Assembly (NCBI GenBank): GCA_040219515.1
Contig: JAVJSI010000014.1
Location: forward strand, 367,093 to 431,092
Length of the DNA stretch: 64,000 nucleotides
Reading direction: 5' to 3'
Source of the DNA: Acidimicrobiales bacterium
Lineage (GTDB): Bacteria; Actinomycetota; Acidimicrobiia; Acidimicrobiales; Aldehydirespiratoraceae
Shown: positions 15,978-24,816 of the stretch, piece by piece
How the letters are laid out: the number at the start of each line of letters is the position of its first letter
Position numbering within the stretch: the stretch's first letter is position 1
Made by a program: the position numbers and the translations under genes
Notes under the pieces: generated by a model
The model's input: the letters and a program-made list of their open reading frames with translations, nothing else
What the model was told of the DNA's origin: nothing
The model's database searches: none

Positions 15978-16702
15978 TGGCGACCCTGCTCGGTCAGGCG
16001 GCCGTCCCCCGTGACATCGGGCTGGGCGAGTTCCTCTTCGGTGCGGAGTACTGGACCGGTGACGGCGGCATCCTCACCTCGCTCCTCGACACGGTGGTGC
16101 TGTGCGCCGTCGTCGTGTTCGTCGCGACCCTCGTCGCCGTACCCATCGCGACGCTGCTGGCCCACGCGGGCCGAGGCGAGCTGTTGACCACATGGATGGT
16201 CACGTTCAGCCGGGCCATCCCCACCTTCGCCATCGCCGGCCTGCTCGTCCCGATCTCGTTGCGCCGGGGGTGGGGCTTCGAGCCCTGGCCCATCTTCATC
16301 GCCCTCCTCCTGCTCGCCGTGCCGCCCATCTATCTCAACACCTACACGGCCGTGAAGGACGTCGACGACGGGGTTGTCGACGCGGCCCGGGGCATGGGTT
16401 TCAGCGAGCCACAGGTCATCTTCCGAGTCGATCTGGCCCTCGCCGCCGCCGTCGTTTTCGCCGGTATCCGGGTGGCCGCCGTGCAGGTGGTGGCCACCGA
16501 GCCGATCCGCGCGTTCCTCGGTGGCGACGGCCTGGGTCGCTACGTGCGGGACGGACTCGGCCAGAACAACGACAACCTGCTGCTCGGCGGCGCGATACTG
16601 GTCGCCCTACTCGCAGCTCTCACCGGCGCACTGTTCGGCGTCATCGAACGGGTCGCACTCCCTCGTGGTGTGCGCCGCGTCGTCCGTGCCCAGACGAACT
16701 GA
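15974..16702 (+). CDS. opuCD: OpuC-type ABC transporter permease 2
   Basis: 242 residues. The sequence has the same fold as the upstream permease, with an EAA loop (VDAARGMGFSEPQVIFRVDLALAAAVVFAGIR) and a RAFLGGDGLG motif. Compared with permease 1 it has a longer loop carrying GEFLFGAEYW near the N-terminus. Two different permeases indicate a heterodimeric membrane channel. The start at 15974 overlaps the previous stop. The region between it and the binding-protein gene is only 24 bp. Confidence 0.88.
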   Translation: MMATLLGQAAVPRDIGLGEFLFGAEYWTGDGGILTSLLDTVVLCAVVVFVATLVAVPIATLLAHAGRGELLTTWMVTFSRAIPTFAIAGLLVPISLRRGWGFEPWPIFIALLLLAVPPIYLNTYTAVKDVDDGVVDAARGMGFSEPQVIFRVDLALAAAVVFAGIRVAAVQVVATEPIRAFLGGDGLGRYVRDGLGQNNDNLLLGGAILVALLAALTGALFGVIERVALPRGVRRVVRAQTN

Positions 16703-16726
16703 AGATCGCAAACAGAAAGCATCACC

Positions 16727-17728
16727 ATGAGCAAGAAAACCCGACTGATACTGATTGCGCTCCTTGCGCTCTTCGGCCTCCTTGCCGCCTCGTGTGGCGA
16801 CGATGACGACGCGACCGAACCGGACGCCGACGCTGACGCCGACACCGACACCGATGCGGATGCCGACGCGGACGCGGACGCGGACGCCGATGCGGACGCG
16901 GATGCGGATGCCGAGACGCCCGAGGGGCCGACCATTCGCGTGCGCGGGCAGGACTTCTCCGAATCGGTGACGATCGCCGAGGTCTACGGCCAGTACCTGT
17001 CGGCCAAGGGCTACGACGTCGAGATCCTGACCCCGGCGGGCTTCCGCACCGAGGCGATCGACGGCATCAGCAACGGCGACCTCGACCTGATCATCGACTA
17101 CATCGGCGGTGCGCTCACCGCGCTGGCTCCCGACGAGGGTTCGTCCAGCGACCCCGACGAGATCGTGGCGATCATCAGCGAGAAGTACGAAGAGATCGGC
17201 GCGACCCTGCTCGACTACTCGCCGGCCGTCGATGGTGATGCCCTCGTCGTTCGTGGCGACTACGACGCAACCACGATCTCCGACCTGAGCGGCCTCGGTG
17301 CCGACTTCGGTGCGTCGGCAGCCTGCTACGAGCGTCCGCAGTGCTTCCTCGGCTACACCGACCCCGACGTCTACGGCATCGAGTTCGGCGAGACGACGAC
17401 CATCGAGTTCGGTCCGCTGCTCGGCGAGGCGCTTGCCGCCGAAGAGGTCGACGCGGTCGTCTGGAACACCACTGCGCCGCAGATCGGCGAGCAGGGCTTC
17501 AAGGTCCTCGAGGACGACATGGGCCTGCACCCGGCGCAGAACATCGCGCCGATCATCGTCACCTCGGTGCTCGACGCCTACGGCGACGGTCTGGCGGCCG
17601 ATCTCAACGCCCTGAGCGCGGCCATCACCACCGACGATCTGGTGGCGTGGAACATCGAGACCGACATCGAGTTCCGCGAGTCCGACGACGTCGCCGCCGA
17701 GTGGCTCGAGGCAAAGGGCCTGATCTGA
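16727..17728 (+). CDS. opuCC: OpuC-type ABC transporter substrate-binding lipoprotein
   Basis: 333 residues. Lipoprotein signal ending GLLAASC (Cys 23), then a linker made almost entirely of Asp-Ala dipeptides (about 30-62), then the periplasmic-type binding domain (IRVRGQDFSESVTIAEVYGQYLSAKGYDVE..., LIIDYIGGAL), which has the OsmX/OpuCC pattern for quaternary-ammonium ligands. Aromatic residues that would form the cation cage include Tyr in YIGGA and YSPAVDG. The DNA of the linker is a GAC/GCG-type hexanucleotide repeat. Last gene of the operon, followed by a hairpin. Confidence 0.88.
   Translation: MSKKTRLILIALLALFGLLAASCGDDDDATEPDADADADTDTDADADADADADADADADADAETPEGPTIRVRGQDFSESVTIAEVYGQYLSAKGYDVEILTPAGFRTEAIDGISNGDLDLIIDYIGGALTALAPDEGSSSDPDEIVAIISEKYEEIGATLLDYSPAVDGDALVVRGDYDATTISDLSGLGADFGASAACYERPQCFLGYTDPDVYGIEFGETTTIEFGPLLGEALAAEEVDAVVWNTTAPQIGEQGFKVLEDDMGLHPAQNIAPIIVTSVLDAYGDGLAADLNALSAAITTDDLVAWNIETDIEFRESDDVAAEWLEAKGLI
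16820..16914 (+). repeat. Asp-Ala-encoding hexanucleotide repeat
   Basis: About sixteen tandem GAY-GCN units, with two GAY-ACN variants, encode the lipoprotein linker of the binding protein. Third-base variation shows it is not a recent perfect expansion, but the simple repeat could change length by slippage in multiples of six bases without breaking the frame. Confidence 0.8.
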
Positions 17729-17758
17729 TCGGCGGCCACTGATCACGTCGTGCCCCCC

Positions 17759-17792
17759 GGGTCCCTCGCGCTCGATTCGTCGCGAGGGACCC
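17759..17792 (+). terminator. Hairpin after the OpuC-type operon
   Basis: A perfect 12-bp stem (GGGTCCCTCGCG paired with CGCGAGGGACCC) with a 10-nt loop lies 30 bp after the stop codon of the binding-protein gene. There is no U-run, as usual for terminators in high-GC actinobacteria. Confidence 0.7.
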
Positions 17793-17826
17793 CGGTCGGC
17801 CGGCGCGGATATCCGGTTCCGAGCGC

Positions 17827-17852
17827 ATCCTTTCGGGTCCTCCGGTCCGTAG
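17827..17852 (+). promoter_or_regulatory. Conserved upstream element, copy B
   Basis: ATCCTTTC-N8-CGGTCCGTAG, 34 nt before the ATG at 17861. The blocks, spacer length and distance to the start codon are identical to copy A at 1350-1375, whereas the spacer bases differ. That suggests selection on the two blocks. Confidence 0.5.
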
Positions 17853-17860
17853 GAGGGGTG

Positions 17861-18151
17861 ATGGACTCGACGACCACACCTCATCCCGCGATCCGACTCA
17901 TCGACGAACTGACCGCCGAGCGGATCTCCACGGTCGTGCCCAAGGCAATGGCCGTCGACCGGCTGCTGGACCTTCGCAACCTGGTCGACGGGCACCCGAC
18001 GTTGGCCGTCGCCATCGACCGGCGGCTTGGGGACCTCCCCGGGGCGACGATGACGCCGGGCGTGTGGTGGCACGACGAACTTCGGGCGCTGCGCACGGTC
18101 ATCGCGGAAGCCCTGGCCTCGGAAACCCTGTGCCCCGGGGGCGCCGCGTAG
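17861..18151 (+). CDS. Small conserved protein of unknown function (paralogue of 1384-1716)
   Basis: 96 residues, soluble, mostly helical. It shares TPHxAxRLxxELxAERI, the RLLDLRNLV helix and PGxWWHDELRALR with the 110-residue protein at 1384-1716. An AGGAGGGG ribosome site precedes the ATG. Unlike its paralogue it is not coupled to a DoxX-like gene; a cupin gene follows after 72 bp. Two copies in 17 kb with the same upstream element suggest a small regulated family. Function unknown. Confidence 0.7.
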   Translation: MDSTTTPHPAIRLIDELTAERISTVVPKAMAVDRLLDLRNLVDGHPTLAVAIDRRLGDLPGATMTPGVWWHDELRALRTVIAEALASETLCPGGAA

Positions 18152-18223
18152 AGGCGGCGAGTCCTCGCCCGGCGCGAGCAGCGGGCGCTGGCTAGCGTGA
18201 CGCGCGTCGAGGAGGGGGCAACC

Positions 18224-18763
18224 ATGGGCATACGACGGGTCGTGACCGGTCACGACGACGACGGCAAGGCGGTGTTCGCGAGCGACGAAGTGGTCGAAGC
18301 CCTCACCACCGATCTCGTTCCCGGCATGGAGTTCTTCCGGCTCTGGGGCAACGACGAAACCAGCCGCTTCCCCGACGACGGTTCGGCGCCGTCGGCCGTC
18401 CAGTACTTCCCACCGATCGGCGGATACCGGTTCGGTCTGTTCACCGTGCCGCCCGACTCGACCGCGATGCTCGAGGACCTCGATCTCGGCGCTGCGTTCG
18501 GCGAGGTCGAGGCGAACCTGCCGGGGTTGATGGCGCACATGGAACCCGACAATCCCGGCATGCACACGACGGCGACGGTCGACTACGAGTTCGTCGTCTC
18601 GGGTCGGGTCGTGCTCGAGCTCGACGACGGGGCGACCCGTGAGCTGGGGCCCGGCGACACCGTGGTGCAGAACGGCACCCGTCACGCGTGGCGCAACCCG
18701 TTCGACGAGACCTGTGTGCTCGTGGTCGTGCTCGTCGGGGCCCACCACGACAGCGCGGGCTGA
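18224..18763 (+). CDS. Cupin-domain protein
   Basis: 179 residues. The C-terminal half carries the cupin motifs HTTATVDYEFVVSGRVVLELDDG (motif 1, His and Glu as metal ligands) and GDTVVQNGTRHAWRNP (motif 2, His ligand). The N-terminal half, containing SAVQYFPPIGGYRFGLFTVPP, is a strand-rich region seen in cupins of this subfamily. A GAGGAGGGGG ribosome site decides the start at 18224. It lies directly before an SDR dehydrogenase, suggesting joint action on a small metabolite. The reaction is unknown. Confidence 0.75.
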   Translation: MGIRRVVTGHDDDGKAVFASDEVVEALTTDLVPGMEFFRLWGNDETSRFPDDGSAPSAVQYFPPIGGYRFGLFTVPPDSTAMLEDLDLGAAFGEVEANLPGLMAHMEPDNPGMHTTATVDYEFVVSGRVVLELDDGATRELGPGDTVVQNGTRHAWRNPFDETCVLVVVLVGAHHDSAG

Positions 18764-18788
18764 CCCGATCCCGCGAGGCGCTGCACCG

Positions 18789-19577
18789 ATGGTGACTGAC
18801 CAGGAAGGGCCGCTCGCCGGTCGGGTGGCGGTGGTCACCGGCGGCGGCCGCGGCATCGGAAGGGCGCTGGCCCTCGGCCTGGCCGAAGCGGGCGCCGCGG
18901 TGGTCGTCAGCTCCCGTAGCCACGCGGACCTCGACGAGGTCGTGGTCGAGGTCGAGGGGCTCGGCGGCCGGGCCGCCGCGGTGGTCGCCGACGCCGGTCG
19001 CCGCGAGAGCGCCGGGTTGCCGGTGGCGGCCGCCATGGCCGAGTTCGGTCGCATCGATGTGCTCGTGAACAACGTCGGGGGCACGGCGAAGGGTCCGGTG
19101 GATCCCTTCGAGGGCGATCTCGACGCGATCGAGGAGACCATCGCGCTGAACCTGCTGTCGGCCTTCTGGGCTACGCGTCCGGCGCTGCCTGTCATGCGCG
19201 AGCAGGGGTATGGGCGCGTCATCTCGATCGGGTCCGGGGCGAGTCGGCACGCGGCCGCGTCCTGGCCCTACACGACCGCCAAGCACGGGCTCGTGGGCTT
19301 CACCCGCCAGCTCGCGCAGGACGGCGGCGTGCACGGCATCACCGCCAACTGCCTCTGCCCGGGGTGGACCAACACCAGCCTGATCGACTTCGAGGCGATG
19401 GGAGCGAGGACGGGGCGAACCGCAGCGGAGGCCCGTCGCTACGCCGAGTCGCAGAACGCGCAGCAGCGGATCCTGGAGCCAGAGGAACTCGTCGCGATCG
19501 CGGTGCTCCTCGCCTCTCCGGCCGGGAATTCGATCACGGGACAGACCTTCGGCGTCGACGGCGGCTATCGGCTCTGA
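18789..19577 (+). CDS. Short-chain dehydrogenase/reductase
   Basis: 262 residues, the usual SDR length. The NAD(P)-binding motif TGGGRGIG (about 17-24), NNVG (about 95-98), the catalytic Ser in SIGSGAS, the YTTAK pair (Tyr/Lys), and the C-terminal GQTFGVDGGYRL ending are all in place. It is a classical 3-oxoacyl-ACP-reductase-like SDR. Its partner is probably the cupin gene 25 bp upstream. Substrate not predictable. Confidence 0.88.
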   Translation: MVTDQEGPLAGRVAVVTGGGRGIGRALALGLAEAGAAVVVSSRSHADLDEVVVEVEGLGGRAAAVVADAGRRESAGLPVAAAMAEFGRIDVLVNNVGGTAKGPVDPFEGDLDAIEETIALNLLSAFWATRPALPVMREQGYGRVISIGSGASRHAAASWPYTTAKHGLVGFTRQLAQDGGVHGITANCLCPGWTNTSLIDFEAMGARTGRTAAEARRYAESQNAQQRILEPEELVAIAVLLASPAGNSITGQTFGVDGGYRL

Positions 19578-19646
19578 TCGTTGCTGTTTTGTTGGTGGAC
19601 ATCGGACACAGTGCGCCGCGAAGTCGACCGCAAGGAGTAGCTACAG

Positions 19647-21065
19647 GTGTCCTCACGACGATTCAGAACCCACCCCGTGGGCTTGGTCCTCTCTGTCCTC
19701 GCAGTTCTGGCCGCGATGCTCGCCGGACCGGCTGCCGCGGCGGACCCGGTCGACCAACCCGGCGAAACCGGCGATGGGCTGGAGGCAACAGCCGCGCCGG
19801 GAACGCCTGCGCCGATCCGGATGTTGCCGATCTGTGAGCGACTCCAGGACCCGCCGACCGGTGCCTGCCCGATGGAGAGCGAGTACTTCACGATGTCGTC
19901 GAGCGGATCCTTCGACGGCTCGGGTGCGGTGGCGGTGAGCATCGACCCCTCGATACCCCCGTGTGCGACCTACGACCGGGGAACCGCCTCGTACTCGCCG
20001 CCGACGTGCTACACGACGATCCAGGTCGTCAACCTCGCGAACGCGCTCTTCGGCGCTCCCCGCTGTGAGTACCTCGACGACGCCACCGGACTCCTCGAGC
20101 CGTGCCCGCGTCCCTATCAGGAGACCTTCGGTGGGTGGGGCAATGCGATGTCGGTGTCGGGCGACTGGCGATACGCCCACGGGCTCCCGCCCAACGGCTG
20201 CGCCTCGGTCTCCAACTTCTCGCAGTACTTCGAGGGTGGCCCCTCCGGCAGTGGTCAGACATGGCCGGAGCTGGCGGCGCTGACGGGCGAGTGCGAGATG
20301 TCGATGGAGCGCACACCCGACAACCTCATGGGTGCCAGTTGGGCGGTCATCAGCGGCGTGCTGACGGTCGCTCGACCCGGCCCGACCGGGTCTGTTCTCG
20401 AGCCCGAGCAGGTCGAGACGTACGTTGGGGTCAACGGCACGCTCAGCCCGTTCGCCGAGGTCGGCCCGGATCCTGACCCGGATCCCGACCCCGACCCCGA
20501 CCCGGATCCCACGATGCCCTTCACCGACGTGGCGACATCCTCCTTCGCCTACGACGACATCGCCCTTCTCTATGAACTCGGCATCACGACCGGCGTGAGC
20601 CCCACCGAGTACGGCCCGGCCGGCGAGGTGACGCGTGAGCAGATGGCGGCGTTCCTGGCCCGGATGTGGGAAGCGCTGGGCAACGACTGCCCCGACGGCG
20701 CCAATCCGTTCGGTGACATCGCGACGAGTTCCTACGCCTACGACGCGGCGGCATGCATCTTCCAGCTGGGCATCACGACCGGCGTCTCCGCGACGCAATA
20801 CGACCCGGGAGGCAACGTGACCCGCGAGCAGATGGCGGCGTTCCTGGCGAGGATGTGGCGAGCGCTCGGCAACGACTGCGAGTCCGGGTCGACCGGCTTC
20901 ACGGATGTCCCGGCATCGTCGTTCGCGGCGGCCGACGTCGAGTGCATCTATCTCCTCGGGATCACCACCGGCACGAGCCCCACGACCTACGGACCGTCGC
21001 AGAACGTGACCCGCGAACAGATGGCCGCGTTCCTCGGGCGGCTGTACCGGGCGCAGACGAGTTGA
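19647..21065 (+). CDS. Exported protein with three C-terminal SLH repeats
   Basis: 472 residues. A Sec signal peptide (about 1-32, ending AGPAAAAD) precedes a Cys-rich domain of about 240 residues. A Pro-Asp repeat linker (about 272-291) leads to three SLH-type repeats, each with the pattern FxD(V/I)..SSFA...I..LYELGITTGxSPTxYGP...VTREQMAAFLARM. SLH repeats attach proteins to cell-wall polymers. The GTG start has an AAGGAG site upstream. The N-terminal domain carries at least eight Cys, probably in disulfides; I do not recognise it. Confidence 0.85.
   Translation: MSSRRFRTHPVGLVLSVLAVLAAMLAGPAAAADPVDQPGETGDGLEATAAPGTPAPIRMLPICERLQDPPTGACPMESEYFTMSSSGSFDGSGAVAVSIDPSIPPCATYDRGTASYSPPTCYTTIQVVNLANALFGAPRCEYLDDATGLLEPCPRPYQETFGGWGNAMSVSGDWRYAHGLPPNGCASVSNFSQYFEGGPSGSGQTWPELAALTGECEMSMERTPDNLMGASWAVISGVLTVARPGPTGSVLEPEQVETYVGVNGTLSPFAEVGPDPDPDPDPDPDPDPTMPFTDVATSSFAYDDIALLYELGITTGVSPTEYGPAGEVTREQMAAFLARMWEALGNDCPDGANPFGDIATSSYAYDAAACIFQLGITTGVSATQYDPGGNVTREQMAAFLARMWRALGNDCESGSTGFTDVPASSFAAADVECIYLLGITTGTSPTTYGPSQNVTREQMAAFLGRLYRAQTS
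20465..20512 (+). repeat. Asp-Pro-encoding hexanucleotide repeat
   Basis: Eight GAY-CCN units encode the linker between the N-terminal domain and SLH repeats of the exported protein. As with the Asp-Ala repeat at 16820, length change by slippage would stay in frame. Confidence 0.75.
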
Positions 21066-21075
21066 CCGTCTGCGG

Positions 21076-22122
21076 TCAGAGCATCAGGTGGCGGGCCGAG
21101 TAGACGGGCAGGTCGAGTTGGGTGAGCACACCGGGTGCGGCGTCGACCACGTGGGGGATCGCGTTGATCACGTGCATGGCCGTGGCGAGGCAGCCGGCGT
21201 GATTGTGGTCGCCCTGCCGGGATGACATGTGGAGTTCGACCTTCAGGTCGGGCTCGCCGTCGATCAGGATGCGGTAGCCGTCGCCCTGAGGCCAGTCCGG
21301 GGCATCCTCGTCGCGCATCCTCGTGACGTGCTCGACGACGATGCGGGGTTCGCCGCCGATCATCCCGCGGATCTCGAACCGCATCCCCGAGATGGTGCCG
21401 GCGCGGATCGTGCCGCCGGCGATCTCGATGTCCTCCTCGGCCCGGATGACCTCGTGAGTCTCGGTGATGTCATCGAGTTCGACGCCGAGGGCGTCGGCCA
21501 CGGTGGCGACCACCGGGCCCCAGGCCATGGTCGTGGATCCGGGGGAGAGCAGCAGGGACTGGTGGGGCTCCTCCTTGCCGAACCCCATGATGTCGAACAG
21601 GGTCGGAGCGTTGTCCCAGGTGGCGTAGTTGATGATCTCCATCATGCGGACCCGCTCCACCTCCTTGCACAGCGACATCGTGTGCACCGCCAGGCCGACG
21701 TTGCCGTACCCGGGGTCGATGCCCGACGTGTAGAACGACGTGCCACCCTCCTCGCAGGCCGCCTGGAGCTGGTCGTGGAAACCGGCCTGGCGGGGGTTGA
21801 GCAGGGCGACGAACGAGGTGTTCACGACGTTCTTGCCGCCGGCCAGCATCCGGCAGAGGTCGTCGACCACCTCGGCCGGCCGCACGTCGGAATGGGCCAT
21901 GTAGCTGATGCAGTCGGCGTCGAGAGCCAGCAGGGCGTCGGCGTCCTGCGTGGCGGTGACCCCGATCGGGTCGATGCCGCAGATCTCGCCGGCGTCGCGA
22001 CCGGCCTTGGCGTCGGAGTGCACCCACAGACCGGCCAGCTCCAGGTCGGGGTGGCGGTGGATCGCGGGGACGGCGTGGACGCCCACGGTGCCCGTGGCCC
22101 ACTGGATCACTCGATAGGTCAT
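21076..22122 (-). CDS. Dihydrodipicolinate reductase-like (DapB-fold) dehydrogenase
   Basis: 348 residues. It begins TYRVIQWATGTVGVHAVPAI, the NAD(P)-binding loop of a DapB-like family that includes 2,4-diaminopentanoate dehydrogenase-type proteins, and has the following GLWVHSDAKAGRDAGE and conserved SGIDPGYGN motif. Actinobacterial homologues are usually annotated only as dihydrodipicolinate reductase and lie in lipid, steroid or xenobiotic clusters. A GGGGGGAC ribosome site sets the start at 22122. It lies 99 bp downstream of the serine hydrolase and closes the run of minus-strand catabolic genes. Confidence 0.8.
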   Translation of the reverse strand: MTYRVIQWATGTVGVHAVPAIHRHPDLELAGLWVHSDAKAGRDAGEICGIDPIGVTATQDADALLALDADCISYMAHSDVRPAEVVDDLCRMLAGGKNVVNTSFVALLNPRQAGFHDQLQAACEEGGTSFYTSGIDPGYGNVGLAVHTMSLCKEVERVRMMEIINYATWDNAPTLFDIMGFGKEEPHQSLLLSPGSTTMAWGPVVATVADALGVELDDITETHEVIRAEEDIEIAGGTIRAGTISGMRFEIRGMIGGEPRIVVEHVTRMRDEDAPDWPQGDGYRILIDGEPDLKVELHMSSRQGDHNHAGCLATAMHVINAIPHVVDAAPGVLTQLDLPVYSARHLML

Positions 22123-22221
22123 GTCGTCCCCCCGGCTCAGCGACGGCAGCGGCACCGGCACCGGCCGAGCCGCAGTGTTGCACGGCGGGTCGGAGGTCGC
22201 CTACCGGCGGCGGCCCGTCCG

Positions 22222-23388
22222 TCAGAGCGCGGCGTAGAGCGCCTCGAAGATGCCGTCCCAGCGGGGGTCCGACCTCGTCGCTCCCCACCACAGGCGGTTC
22301 ATGGCGTAGCCCAGCGACACCCCGGTTTCGGGGTCGACGATCCCGAGCGATCCGCCCGAACCGTTGTGGCCGTAAGTCCGTTCGCCGGGCCCGAACGGCC
22401 ACTCCGGAATCGTGTGCTCGAAGCCGAGACCGAACGCCGTCGGCAGCTCCATCACCAGATCGTCGCCGCGCACGTGGCATCGACCGAACTCCTCGACGAG
22501 CTCGGGCGATGCCACCGTCAGCCCGGGCACCGAACCGCCGACGGCCAGCACCGCGTAGAGGCGGTCGAGGGCCCGGGCGTTGGCGTGCATGTTGGCGGCC
22601 GGGACCTCCGCCCGGCGGAACATGGGGGTCATGCAGTGGTTGGGGTCGTTGCTGTCGGGCGGATTGCCGAACGACCTGGGTCCCAGGGACGTTTTCGCAT
22701 CCCAACGGTCGAAGAACGTGCCGTCCGGCGACATCTCCACGATCAGATCCGACGTGCGGGCGTCGTCCTCGGGGGGAAGTGGCATCAGCAGATCCACGTC
22801 GAGCGGTCCGCCGAGCTCGTCGCGAACGATCTGCCCCACGGTGCGCCCCGTAGCTCGGCGCAGCACTTCGCCGATCAGATGACCGAAGGTCACGCCGTGG
22901 TAGCCGTGCCCGGATCCCGGCTGCCACCAGGGCGCCTGCACGGCCAGGGCCGTGGTCATGGCATCCCAGTCGCTGAGAGAGCCGAACGGCATCCGCGTCC
23001 CGATGGCGGACAGGCCGGCCTCATGGGTGAGCAGCCATCGCACCGGCAGGTCGGCCTTGCCTTCGGCGGCGAACTCGGGCCAGTAGTCGGCGACCGGGCG
23101 GTCGAGGTCGATGAGGCCCCGGTCGACCGCCCACATCGTCGCGACCGCCACGACGCCCTTCGTGCAGGAGAACACGCACACCAGCGAGTCGCGCTGCCAC
23201 GGCCGCGTGCGCTCCGCGTCGAGATGACCGCCCCAGAGGTCCACGACATTGCGGCCGCCCACACTGATCGCCAGGGACGAGCCGAGTTCGAGCCCCGCGT
23301 CGAAGTTGGCCGCGAAGGCATCGCGTACGGCGGCGAACGCCGGGTCGACGGTCCCGTCGATCGGCGCAGCGGCACCCCCGGCGCTCAC
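22222..23388 (-). CDS. Serine hydrolase of the class C beta-lactamase/esterase family
   Basis: 388 residues. The SxxK nucleophile motif is FSCTKGV (about residue 70), preceded by the usual GG.LDAERTRPWQRDSLVCV lead-in. A YHGVTFG motif occupies the Tyr-x-Asn position, and the C-terminal GHNGSGGS box corresponds to the HxG triad. Proteins of this type are esterases or D-aminopeptidases more often than true beta-lactamases. It starts with GTG overlapping the stop of the NTF2-like gene (GTGA), so it belongs to the same transcript. Confidence 0.85.
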   Translation of the reverse strand: MSAGGAAAPIDGTVDPAFAAVRDAFAANFDAGLELGSSLAISVGGRNVVDLWGGHLDAERTRPWQRDSLVCVFSCTKGVVAVATMWAVDRGLIDLDRPVADYWPEFAAEGKADLPVRWLLTHEAGLSAIGTRMPFGSLSDWDAMTTALAVQAPWWQPGSGHGYHGVTFGHLIGEVLRRATGRTVGQIVRDELGGPLDVDLLMPLPPEDDARTSDLIVEMSPDGTFFDRWDAKTSLGPRSFGNPPDSNDPNHCMTPMFRRAEVPAANMHANARALDRLYAVLAVGGSVPGLTVASPELVEEFGRCHVRGDDLVMELPTAFGLGFEHTIPEWPFGPGERTYGHNGSGGSLGIVDPETGVSLGYAMNRLWWGATRSDPRWDGIFEALYAAL

Positions 23389-23804
23389 GTCAGCGCCTTG
23401 GTGGCCTCGGGGTTGTGGAACTCCTTCCAACCGCACACCAGTCCGTTGCGGAACCGGAGCACCCCGAGGTAGCGATTGCGATACGCGTTGCCGTTGTGCG
23501 TCACGACGGCGTCGCTGTGGTACTCGGCGATCAGCATGTCCGGATCGACGAGGTCGTACACCTCGTCGACGTGCTGGACGAACGACGAGAACATGGCGAA
23601 CGTCTGCGTGGACATTGCCATCCACGCGTCGCGTCCCTCCACCGGGTTGGGCATGAACGACGGCCCGTAGGGCAACTCGAAGACCAGGTCCTCGGCCACC
23701 AGCGACTCCAGCTCGCCGTAGTCGCCCCGGGTGATGGCCTCCATGATCGCCATGAAGGTCGCCCGGTTTGCCTCGCGGCGCGGGTCGTCTGCGGTGTCGG
23801 TCAT
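23385..23804 (-). CDS. NTF2/SnoaL-like protein
   Basis: 139 residues with helix FMAIMEAITRGDYGELESLVAEDLVFELPYGPSF, then strands containing HVDEVYDLVDPDMLIAEYHSDAVV and YRNRYLGVLRFRNGLVCGWKEFHNP, the pattern of limonene-epoxide-hydrolase/ketosteroid-isomerase-like folds. A strong CAGGAG ribosome site precedes the ATG. Proteins like this often hydrate or isomerise small cyclic substrates; the conserved Asp and His pairs are compatible with that role here. Part of the minus-strand cluster. Confidence 0.75.
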   Translation of the reverse strand: MTDTADDPRREANRATFMAIMEAITRGDYGELESLVAEDLVFELPYGPSFMPNPVEGRDAWMAMSTQTFAMFSSFVQHVDEVYDLVDPDMLIAEYHSDAVVTHNGNAYRNRYLGVLRFRNGLVCGWKEFHNPEATKALT

Positions 23805-23856
23805 CGTGATTCGCTCCTGGTCGGTGATCCCGTGCAGGTCGGTGATCGTCGGACGG

Positions 23857-24816
23857 TCATGTGCGGGCCAACTCGCTCAGCACGGCGATGCACTCGGCCT
23901 GCGACGCGTCGGCGGCGGCACCCACGCCGAACGGCGACAGCACCACCTCGTCGGCCCCGGCCGCGAACAACGCCGCAACCTTCTCGCCGATGCGGTCGGC
24001 GTCGCCCCACACCACGGCCGCGTCGATCATGTCGTCGCTCCAGCGGCGACCGTCGAGCTCGACGCCGGCGGCCTCGAACATGTTCCGGTAATAGGGCATC
24101 TGCGGATAGATGCCCAGGTCGGCGGCCGCCATTGCGTGCACCGCTTCACGGTCGGTGGCGAGCGCGCACGGCAGCTCGGCCACGAGCGGGGGTGGCGCGT
24201 CGCGGCCGGTGTCGTCTGCGCCCTGACGTATCGCCGGTGCCACCACCTCGGCCAGGTAGGGCGCCGGTGTGAGCCAGCACAGCGCGCCGTCTGCGTGTCC
24301 CCCCGCCACACGGGCCATCTGGGTGCGCAACACGGCGAGCAGCACCGGTGGTGCGGTGGTCGGCGACCCGATCCCGGCCCCCTCTATGTCGAGGAACCCC
24401 TGCACCCGGAAGCGCTCGCCCTCGTGGTCGACCGCACCGGTGTGCAGAAGCGTGCGGACGACGTCGAGATACTCGCGGCTGTGCGACACCGGCCGGTCCA
24501 TCTCGATGCCGTACATCTGCATGACCGGTCCGTGGCTGGGGCCGACGCCGAGCCGGAACCGCCCGGCGCAGGCGGCGTTGGCCGTTGCCGCCTGCTGGGC
24601 TGCGACCACCGGATGGCGAGGCCAGCTGGGGATCACGGCGACGCCGAGCGAGAGCCGGCTGGTGGCAGAGCCGGCCAGGGCCAGCGCCATGATCGGGTCG
24701 AATCCGAACGCAGAGCCCAGCCACATCCCGTGGAAGCCCTGCGCCTCGGTCGTGACGGCGAGATCGCGCACGGCATCGAGGCTGCGGGTCTCGGGGAACA
24801 CCAGTGAGAGCTTCAT
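23857..24816 (-). CDS. Luciferase-like (LLM) F420-type oxidoreductase A
   Basis: 319 residues. A TIM-barrel luciferase-like monooxygenase pattern is seen: KLSLVFPETRSLDAVRDLAVTTEAQGFHGMWLG near the N-terminus, SRLSLGVAVIPSWPRHPVVAAQQAATAN, and GRFRLGVGPSHGPVMQ. In actinobacteria this branch typically uses coenzyme F420 rather than FMN (family knowledge). The start overlaps the end of the SDR gene by 4 bp. It is one of two LLM proteins in this cluster and is not closely similar to the other. Confidence 0.85.
   Translation of the reverse strand: MKLSLVFPETRSLDAVRDLAVTTEAQGFHGMWLGSAFGFDPIMALALAGSATSRLSLGVAVIPSWPRHPVVAAQQAATANAACAGRFRLGVGPSHGPVMQMYGIEMDRPVSHSREYLDVVRTLLHTGAVDHEGERFRVQGFLDIEGAGIGSPTTAPPVLLAVLRTQMARVAGGHADGALCWLTPAPYLAEVVAPAIRQGADDTGRDAPPPLVAELPCALATDREAVHAMAAADLGIYPQMPYYRNMFEAAGVELDGRRWSDDMIDAAVVWGDADRIGEKVAALFAAGADEVVLSPFGVGAAADASQAECIAVLSELART

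Noticed and set aside
16607..19222. 871-codon minus-strand open frame
   Set aside because: Antisense to the binding protein, small protein, cupin and SDR genes, all of which have recognisable domains on the plus strand.
21229..23472. 747-codon plus-strand open frame
   Set aside because: Antisense of the DapB-like and serine hydrolase genes; its His/Val/Gly-rich repetitive text is a shadow of Asp/Arg/Val codons.
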